Origin: Magnetospirillum sp. XM-1
GTDB taxonomy: Bacteria > Pseudomonadota > Alphaproteobacteria > Rhodospirillales > Magnetospirillaceae
DNA length: 64,000 bases
Direction: 5' to 3'
Assembly (NCBI RefSeq): GCF_001511835.1
Contig: NZ_LN997848.1
Location: 2,046,001 to 2,110,000 of the forward strand
In this document: piece by piece, positions 58,827-64,000 of the stretch
Layout of the letters: each line of letters starts with the position of its first letter
How positions within the stretch are numbered: the first letter of the stretch is position 1
The notes under the pieces: generated by a model
Told to the model about the DNA's origin: nothing
Database searches by the model: none
The model's input: the letters and a program-made list of their open reading frames with translations, nothing else
Program-made: the position numbers and the translations under genes

Positions 58827-59009
58827 TTACGCGGTCTGCGTCATGCGGCTGTGGATGCGATTGAGGGTGTAGGAGAACTTAGGAAAGTGGGGCAGCAGCT
58901 GCTCGGCGATCCGCGCCGCCCGCGCCGCGTCACCTTGGCCACTCAGCCGAATGCTCTGAAGAATTTCGGTCAGGTGCTTCCAGTTCAGAATCTTCTGCTG
59001 CGCGGTCAT
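58827..59009 (-). CDS. Small protein of unknown function
   Basis: A 60-residue, mostly helical, basic protein (ILNWKHLTEILQSIRLSG; ARIAEQLLPHFPKFSYTLNR) with no membrane segment. ATG 59009 has a strong ribosome site, GGGAGG, 6 bases upstream, and codon use looks natural. It starts 41 bases from the left end of the IS630-type element, so its promoter may have been disrupted or supplied by the insertion. I recognise no family. Confidence 0.55.
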   Translation of the reverse strand: MTAQQKILNWKHLTEILQSIRLSGQGDAARAARIAEQLLPHFPKFSYTLNRIHSRMTQTA

Positions 59010-59063
59010 CTTTTCCTCCCTTTTTGGAGCTTTTCCATAAAGAGAGATTAGAGCAATTCGCGA

Positions 59064-59680
59064 TCACACTGGTTCATATCCGGCAGCCTTGAAGAAATTT
59101 CGGCACTCTTGAGGTTCGTAGAGATCGCAGATTCGGCCGATGGCGTCCCATAGGTCCTGAATGGTCCTGGCAGCCGTTTTTCTGAGGTGTGCCTTGAGCT
59201 TCGAGAAGGCCATTTCGATGGGATTGAGGTCGGGGGAATACGGCGGCAAGAACAGCATGAAGGCACCACGATCTTGGATGATCCGTTCTGCCCGAGGACT
59301 TTTGTGAGCTGAGAGATTGTCGAGGATCACGACGTCGCCCGGCTCCAGGGTTGGGGCCAGTTGGGTCTCGATATAGGCCTCGAACATCTTCCGGTTCATC
59401 GGGCAATTGATGACAAAGGGCGCCACCAAGCCATCATGACGCAGCCCGGCGATGAATGTTTCCGTCTTCCAATGTCCGAAGGGCACAGCGGCTTTCAACC
59501 GCGCCCCTTTGGGTGAGCGGCCCCGCAGACGGGTCATTTTGGTATTGGTTCCGGTCTCGTCGAGGAACACCAGGCGATGGGCCTGACGCCGCATCAGCGG
59601 TTGGCGGCCTTTAATCCACTCCTCGCGCAGCAACCGGACGTCCGGCCTCATCTGCTCGGACGCGACCAAAGTTTTTTTTA
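59064..59680 (-). CDS. IS630 transposase, C-terminal DDE part (second frame)
   Basis: About 200 residues of the catalytic domain. DDE residues: Asp in LVFLDETGTNTK, Asp in VVILDNLSAHKS and Glu in PYSPDLNPIEMAFSKLK, the DD34-36E signature of IS630. It has no proper start. It joins the upstream frame at the A8 run (59672-59679 as T8 on the plus strand), where a +1 (or -2) shift gives TYKK-TLVASEQ, the usual junction of unbroken relatives. The stop codon lies inside the left inverted repeat. Confidence 0.88.
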
Positions 59681-60015
59681 TAGGTCAGCCCCTGTGCCCG
59701 GAGAAACCGGGCAAGGTTGGAAAGATGGATTTGAACGCCCCGCTCGGCCAGTTCTTTGGTTAAATCGGCCAGCGAGATATCCGGAACCTGCTTAACACGC
59801 AGCAGCACATAGGCCCGATGGTCGCCCAATTTACTGCGCCGATCACCGCCTTGCCGCTTTGGCGCCACCGTCCCACTCGACAGATATTGCGCCACATAGC
59901 GTACCGCCGAGCTCACCGAGATATTGAAGACACTGGCCGCCTGTCGGCGCGAATGGCCAGCCAGAACATATCGCGCAACACGGTCGCGCAGATCTACGGA
60001 TAAAGGTCGAGTCAT
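59611..60015 (-). CDS. IS630 transposase, N-terminal helix-turn-helix part (first frame)
   Basis: 134 residues from ATG 60015 (GGAGG 9 bases upstream). A winged helix-turn-helix region (LRDRVARYVLAGHSRRQAAS; VFNISVSSAVRYV) and a second helical DNA-binding part (DLTKELAERGVQIHLSNLAR) recognise the transposon ends. The frame passes through the A8 run and ends 61 bases later. Full transposase needs a frameshift there, either programmed or lost through a one-base change in the homopolymer. Confidence 0.85.
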   Translation of the reverse strand: MTRPLSVDLRDRVARYVLAGHSRRQAASVFNISVSSAVRYVAQYLSSGTVAPKRQGGDRRSKLGDHRAYVLLRVKQVPDISLADLTKELAERGVQIHLSNLARFLRAQGLTYKKNFGRVRADEAGRPVAARGVD

Positions 60016-60434
60016 CGTGGGCCACCTCCACAGGAAGTGAATCACGATTAGCCGCGCCTGTGAATCCCCTGCGATTCCGTTAGATCGCGAACCGCTCTAG
60101 AGCAAGGGAAGCGCGGAAACATTGGAGAATAGGGTTATACTTCGTAGGGCGATGCGCTGACTCCAGATCAGAAATAACCCCTACGCCCCACGCCTGGACT
60201 GCGGACAACCCCTTCTCTCCAAGTATAATGCCAGGCCATGCCCTGGATATGGGGTGTGTACCGTACCGGCGGACGGTTTCGAGAATATGGGGCCGGCTGG
60301 CGCCCCGGTCTGGGCGGGGGAGGGGGAGACGCGGCCTTCCCGCCGGGGGCCCTTTTCCGGCGGCCCCTTTCCAGCGGGATGATCCCCGCCGACGGGGCAT
60401 GCGGAGATCGGGTGAGATTCTTTGATGAGTCTTG

Positions 60435-60463
60435 TTGCCAAGCCCCATGAGTCTCTGTATAAG
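60435..60463 (+). promoter_or_regulatory. Promoter of the S10 operon
   Basis: TTGCCA (60435-60440), a 17-base spacer and TATAAG (60458-60463), 144 bases before rpsJ. It is nearly the same sequence as the secE promoter at 38593. The 509 bases between the IS end and rpsJ hold no convincing gene; a GC-rich stretch at 60270-60400 shows only weak structure. Confidence 0.78.
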
Positions 60464-60557
60464 GCTGCCTTCGGCTTCGGCCTCATTCCGTAAGAGCGGC
60501 TTCGCCACAGGCGTTGCGGCTAACTGCGGGAGGCTCTTTGAATTGACTGTTTTCACC

Positions 60558-60584
60558 GATCGGCGCTCCGATGGGGCGCCGATC
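60558..60584 (+). promoter_or_regulatory. Leader hairpin before rpsJ
   Basis: GATCGGCGC (60558-60566) pairs with GCGCCGATC (60576-60584) around a 9-base loop, 22 bases before the rpsJ start and without a T run. It could affect translation or serve as a protein-binding site for autoregulation of the S10 operon. Confidence 0.5.
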
Positions 60585-60606
60585 CGATTTGACGGATGAC
60601 TTGAAC

Positions 60607-60915
60607 ATGGAAAGCCAAAACATCCGCATCCGCCTCAAGGCGTTTGATCATCGCGTGCTGGACCAGTCCACCCGCGAGATCGTCAACACCGCCAAGAGGA
60701 CCGGGGCGCAGGTGCGCGGTCCGATCCCGCTGCCCAGCCGGATTGAGAAGTTCACCGTGAACCGTAGCCCGCACATCGACAAGAAGTCGCGCGAGCAGTT
60801 CGAAATTCGGACTCACAAGCGGCTTCTGGATATCGTCGACCCGACCCCGCAGACCGTGGACGCGCTGATGAAGCTCGACCTGGCCGCTGGCGTCGACGTC
60901 GAGATCAAGCTCTAA
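60607..60915 (+). CDS. rpsJ: 30S ribosomal protein S10
   Basis: 102 residues from ATG 60607: [39 protein letters not shown] and [21 protein letters not shown] 60607 gives the family length; the frame stays open upstream into the leader hairpin. S10 is also the NusE antitermination factor and binds NusG. It is first in the S10 operon. Confidence 0.98.
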   Translation: MESQNIRIRLKAFDHRVLDQSTREIVNTAKRTGAQVRGPIPLPSRIEKFTVNRSPHIDKKSREQFEIRTHKRLLDIVDPTPQTVDALMKLDLAAGVDVEIKL

Positions 60916-60926
60916 GGAACCTAACA

Positions 60927-61616
60927 ATGCGCTCTGGTCTCATCGCCCAGAAGGTCGGCATGACGAGGATCTTCACCGAGGACGGCACCCACGTGCCCGT
61001 CACCGTGCTGAAGGTCGACACCTGCCAGGTGGTCTCGACCCGCTCTGTGGAAAAGGACGGCTATGTTGCCGTTCAGCTTGGTGCCGGTACCGCCAAGGTG
61101 AAGAATGTGAGCAAGCCTGCTCGCGCCAACTTCGCCAAGGCCAAGGTCGAGCCCAAGAAGAAGCTGGTGGAGTTCCGCGTGACCGCCGAGAACCTTCTCG
61201 AGGTCGGCACCGAACTCTCCGCCGCCCATTTCATCCCCGGTCAGTACGTGGATGTGACTGCTAACACCATCGGCAAGGGCTTTGCCGGCGGTATGAAGCG
61301 CTGGAACTTCCGTGGCCTCGAGGCCACGCACGGTGTTTCGGTGTCGCATCGCTCCCACGGCTCCACCGGCCAGCGCCAGGACCCCGGCAAGGTGTTCAAG
61401 GGCAAGAAGATGGCCGGTCACATGGGCGATGAGCAGGTGACTACTCAGAACCTCACCGTGGTGTCCACCGACGCCGATCGCGGCCTGATCCTGGTCAAGG
61501 GTTCGGTTCCCGGTCACGAGGGGTCCTGGGTGCTCGTCCGCGACGCGGTGAAGCGCAAGCTGCCTGATGGCGTGCCGTTCCCGGCCGGCGTCAAGGCCGC
61601 GGCCTCGGCCGAGTAA
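60927..61616 (+). CDS. rplC: 50S ribosomal protein L3
   Basis: 229 residues with [17 protein letters not shown] at the N-terminus and the RNA-binding loop [20 protein letters not shown] (the site of Gln methylation in L3). L3 is an early assembly protein near the peptidyl-transferase centre. It lies 11 bases after rpsJ and 12 before rplD. Confidence 0.98.
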   Translation: MRSGLIAQKVGMTRIFTEDGTHVPVTVLKVDTCQVVSTRSVEKDGYVAVQLGAGTAKVKNVSKPARANFAKAKVEPKKKLVEFRVTAENLLEVGTELSAAHFIPGQYVDVTANTIGKGFAGGMKRWNFRGLEATHGVSVSHRSHGSTGQRQDPGKVFKGKKMAGHMGDEQVTTQNLTVVSTDADRGLILVKGSVPGHEGSWVLVRDAVKRKLPDGVPFPAGVKAAASAE

Positions 61617-61628
61617 AGGATCAAGGCG

Positions 61629-62249
61629 ATGAAGACGAACGTAATCAGCCTGGACAACCAGACCGTCGGCGAAATCGAACTGGCCGACGAGATCTTCGCC
61701 GTGCCGGTGCGTGGGGACATCCTGTTCCGCGCCGTCAACTGGCAGCTGGCCAAGCGCCAGTCCGGGAACCACAAGACCAAGACCATCAGCGAGATCTCCG
61801 GCACCACCAAGAAGCCCTTCGCTCAGAAGGGTGGCGGTCGTGCCCGTCAGGGTTCGCTGCGTTCCGCGCAGTTCCGCGGCGGTTCGACCATTTTCGGCCC
61901 GGTTGTGCGCTCCCACGCCCACGACCTGCCCAAGAAGGTCCGCAAGCTGGCGCTGAAGACTGCCCTGTCGGCCAAGGTGGCCGATGGCAAGCTGATCGTG
62001 GTGGACGCGGCCTCGGCCGGCTCGCCCAAGACCAAGGACCTGGCCGCTCGCCTGTCGAAGCTGGGCCTGAGCTCGGTGTTGTTCATCGACGGCGCTGCCG
62101 TGGACGGCAACTTCGCTCTGGCCAGCCGCAACATCCCCTATGTGGATGTGCTGCCGACCCAGGGCGCCAACGTCTACGACATTCTGCGCCGTGAAACCCT
62201 GGTCCTGACCAAGGACGCGGTCGCCGCCCTGGAGGCTCGCCTGAAATGA
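61629..62249 (+). CDS. rplD: 50S ribosomal protein L4
   Basis: 206 residues. The extended loop that lines the exit tunnel is in [20 protein letters not shown], and [16 protein letters not shown] lies in the globular domain. L4 also represses S10 operons in some bacteria. It overlaps rplW by four bases (ATGA). Confidence 0.98.
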   Translation: MKTNVISLDNQTVGEIELADEIFAVPVRGDILFRAVNWQLAKRQSGNHKTKTISEISGTTKKPFAQKGGGRARQGSLRSAQFRGGSTIFGPVVRSHAHDLPKKVRKLALKTALSAKVADGKLIVVDAASAGSPKTKDLAARLSKLGLSSVLFIDGAAVDGNFALASRNIPYVDVLPTQGANVYDILRRETLVLTKDAVAALEARLK

Positions 62250-62554
62250 GCAAGCTCGTCATCAGCAAGGAGCGGATGTACGACGTCGTCCGCGCCCCCG
62301 TGATCACCGAAAAGGCGACCATGGGCTCCGAGTTCCGCCAGGTCACCTTCAAGGTGCCGCTGGACGCGACCAAGCCGGAGATCAAGGCCGCTGTCGAGGG
62401 TATTTTCGGGGTGAAGGTCACCGCCGTGAACACCCTGATCGCCAAGGGCAAGGTCAAGCGCTTCCGCGGCCGTCCCGGCGTGCGTTCCGACGTCAAGAAG
62501 GCGGTCGTGACGCTGGCCGAGGGCCACTCCATCGACGTGACCACGGGAGTCTGA
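62246..62554 (+). CDS. rplW: 50S ribosomal protein L23
   Basis: 102 residues: [17 protein letters not shown], the family opening, then [15 protein letters not shown] and [21 protein letters not shown]23 sits at the tunnel exit and docks trigger factor and SRP. It is coupled to rplD by overlap. Confidence 0.98.
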   Translation: MSKLVISKERMYDVVRAPVITEKATMGSEFRQVTFKVPLDATKPEIKAAVEGIFGVKVTAVNTLIAKGKVKRFRGRPGVRSDVKKAVVTLAEGHSIDVTTGV

Positions 62555-62558
62555 CACC

Positions 62559-63386
62559 ATGGCACTGAAGACTTTCAAGCCCACGACTCCGGGCCGTCGC
62601 CAGCTGGTCCTGGTTGATCGCTCCGAACTGTGGAAGGGCAAGCCCGAGAAGGGCCTGACCGAAGGCCTGCGCTCCAAGGGCGGCCGCAACAACACCGGTC
62701 GGGTCACCGTCCGGTGGCGTGGCGGCGGGCACAAGCGCCGGTACCGCATCATCGACTTCAAGCGCAACAAGTTCGACGTTGCCGCGACTGTCGAGCGTCT
62801 CGAGTACGATCCCAACCGTACCGCCTTCATCGCGCTGGTCAGCTATGCCGACGGCGAGAAGGCCTACATCATCGCCCCGCAGCGTCTCGCTGTCGGCGAC
62901 CAGGTGATCGCCTCCGAGAAGGCCGACATCAAGCCCGGCAACGCCATGCCGCTGAAGAACATCCCCGTGGGCACCGTGGTGCACAACGTGGAGCTCAAGG
63001 TGGGCAAGGGTGGTCAGCTGGCTCGTTCGGCCGGCACCTACGTCCAGCTGGTGGGCAAGGATCAGGGCTACGCCCAGCTCCGCCTGGCCTCGGGCGAGCT
63101 GCGCATGGTTCGCGGTGAGTGCATGGCTACCATCGGTGCCGTGTCCAACCCCGACCAGCAGAACGTGTCGCTCGGCAAGGCCGGTCGTGCCGTGTGGATG
63201 GGCCGTCGCCCCTCCGTCCGCGGTGTCGCCATGAACCCGATCGACCACCCGCACGGCGGCGGCGAAGGCCGTACCTCGGGCGGCCGTCATCCGGTCACCC
63301 CGTGGGGCAAGCCCACCAAGGGCAAGAAGACTCGCAGCAACAAGAAGACGGACCGGCTCATCATGCGCCGCCGTCAGACTCAGTAG
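62559..63386 (+). CDS. rplB: 50S ribosomal protein L2
   Basis: 275 residues. Signature [20 protein letters not shown] near the N-terminus and the C-terminal [20 protein letters not shown], including the His implicated in peptidyl-transferase function. It starts 4 bases after rplW. Confidence 0.98.
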   Translation: MALKTFKPTTPGRRQLVLVDRSELWKGKPEKGLTEGLRSKGGRNNTGRVTVRWRGGGHKRRYRIIDFKRNKFDVAATVERLEYDPNRTAFIALVSYADGEKAYIIAPQRLAVGDQVIASEKADIKPGNAMPLKNIPVGTVVHNVELKVGKGGQLARSAGTYVQLVGKDQGYAQLRLASGELRMVRGECMATIGAVSNPDQQNVSLGKAGRAVWMGRRPSVRGVAMNPIDHPHGGGEGRTSGGRHPVTPWGKPTKGKKTRSNKKTDRLIMRRRQTQ

Positions 63387-63399
63387 GAGGGGCTGAAAA

Positions 63400-63678
63400 A
63401 TGGCTCGTTCCGTTTGGAAAGGCCCCTTCCTCGACGGCTACATGCTGGGAAAGGCCGACAAGGCCCGCGCCAGCGGCCGCAACGAGGTCATCAAGATCTG
63501 GTCGCGTCGTTCGACCATCCTGCCGCAGTTCGTCGGTCTGACCTTTGGCGTCTACAACGGCCAGAAGTTCATTCCGGTGCTGGTGACCGAGAACATGATC
63601 GGACACAAGTTCGGTGAGTTCTCGCCCACCCGCACGTTCTACGGCCACGCGGTCGACAAGAAGGCGAAGAGGAAGTAA
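63400..63678 (+). CDS. rpsS: 30S ribosomal protein S19
   Basis: 92 residues: [39 protein letters not shown] and [21 protein letters not shown]19 forms part of the 30S head near the A site. It lies 13 bases after rplB. Confidence 0.98.
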   Translation: MARSVWKGPFLDGYMLGKADKARASGRNEVIKIWSRRSTILPQFVGLTFGVYNGQKFIPVLVTENMIGHKFGEFSPTRTFYGHAVDKKAKRK

Positions 63679-63681
63679 GCC

Positions 63682-64000
63682 ATGGGCAAGAAACCCGCAG
63701 ACAGGGTCCTGGCGGAGACCGAGGCCAAGGCTTTCCTGGCCACCATCCGCACCAGCCCGCGCAAGCTCAACCTGGTTGCCGAAAGCATCCGTGGTCTCAA
63801 GGCCGACGTGGCGCTGAACGCCCTGACCTTCTCGAAGCGGCGCATCGCCGTCATCGTGCGGTCGGTGCTGCAGTCCGCCATCGCCAACGCCGAGAACAAC
63901 CACCAGCTCGACGTCGATCGTCTCTATGTCGCCGAAGCCCACGTGGGCAAGGCCATGGTGATGAAGCGTTGGAAGGCGCGCGCCCGTGGCCGCGTCGGCC
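63682..64000 (+). CDS. rplV: 50S ribosomal protein L22, cut by window edge
   Basis: 106 visible residues from ATG 63682, three bases after the rpsS stop: [40 protein letters not shown] and [14 protein letters not shown], the beta-hairpin region lining the exit tunnel. The last few residues lie beyond the window. Confidence 0.97.
   Translation, partial: MGKKPADRVLAETEAKAFLATIRTSPRKLNLVAESIRGLKADVALNALTFSKRRIAVIVRSVLQSAIANAENNHQLDVDRLYVAEAHVGKAMVMKRWKARARGRVG

Larger units (their letters stand above)
59051..60097 (-). mobile_element. IS630-family insertion sequence
   Basis: A 1047-base element. Its ends are inverted repeats GAGCAATTCGCGATC (59051-59065) and the complement of GATCGCGAACCGCTC (60083-60097), 13 of 15 positions equal. 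Both ends abut TA (59049-59050 and 60098-60099), the target duplication typical of IS630/Tc1-like elements. The transposase occupies nearly the whole length on the minus strand in two frames. It lies between the str and S10 operons. Confidence 0.92.

Noticed and set aside
60080..60556. A 158-codon minus-strand frame between the IS and rpsJ
   Set aside because: It overlaps the S10 promoter and leader, has no ribosome site, and its translation is Pro/Arg/Gly-rich without recognisable features.

Overview
The window is high-GC chromosomal DNA of an alphaproteobacterium, most likely a member of the Rhodospirillales close to Magnetospirillum. I infer this from the gene repertoire: several hemerythrins, many histidine kinases, MlaA, a short SecE, two tuf genes and the order of the ribosomal operons. 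No magnetosome gene is present and I could not run a search.

Layout. (1) 1-9800: a LysR regulator cut by the left edge, diverging from a TauE/SafE exporter with a T-N11-A dyad between them; a membrane histidine kinase; a periplasmic binding protein; a ZntB/CorA transporter; an EAL protein; one canonical and one degenerate hemerythrin; a UvrD-type helicase. (2) 10034-12934: a 966-residue membrane-anchored protein whose core is 26 tandem repeats of exactly 25 residues. (3) 13-21 kb: HIT protein, SGNH hydrolase, AMP-forming acyl-CoA synthetase, a Bfd-type ferredoxin with a possible Fur site, a SLC13-type permease with TrkA-C domains, a DEAD-box helicase and a NUDIX hydrolase. (4) 21.4-29.1 kb: a signalling block with a PAS histidine kinase, a CheY/Rcp1-like regulator, a hybrid kinase with HPt, an orphan CheB, a third hemerythrin, a small Cys protein and a second PAS kinase. 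MlaA follows. (5) 30170-34234: a decayed island bounded by an intact tRNA-Thr and a 45-bp copy of its 3' half. It carries a PD-(D/E)XK-like nuclease, a 5'-truncated type III restriction helicase and a possible antisense gene remnant, and no integrase. (6) 34.3-64 kb: a GT-C-like membrane protein and rlmB, then the translation/transcription cluster: tRNA-Tyr, tRNA-Gly, tuf, tRNA-Trp, secE, nusG, rplK, rplA, rplJ, rplL, rpoB, rpoC, then rpsL, rpsG, fusA, tuf, and rpsJ, rplC, rplD, rplW, rplB, rpsS, rplV (cut by the right edge).

The housekeeping cluster is interrupted twice. Between rpoC and rpsL lie a Sel1/trypsin-like protease, a small membrane protein and an SLT-domain protein. Between tuf and rpsJ lie strong hairpins, a 60-residue unknown protein and an IS630-family element with defined ends. 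Regulatory sequence is well preserved: an L10 leader, hairpins before rpoB and rpsL, four good sigma-70-like promoters (two of them nearly the same sequence), and several intrinsic terminators.

The most unusual items are the perfectly phased 25-residue repeat protein and the tRNA-Thr island remnant with a 14-G tract next to its nuclease gene.
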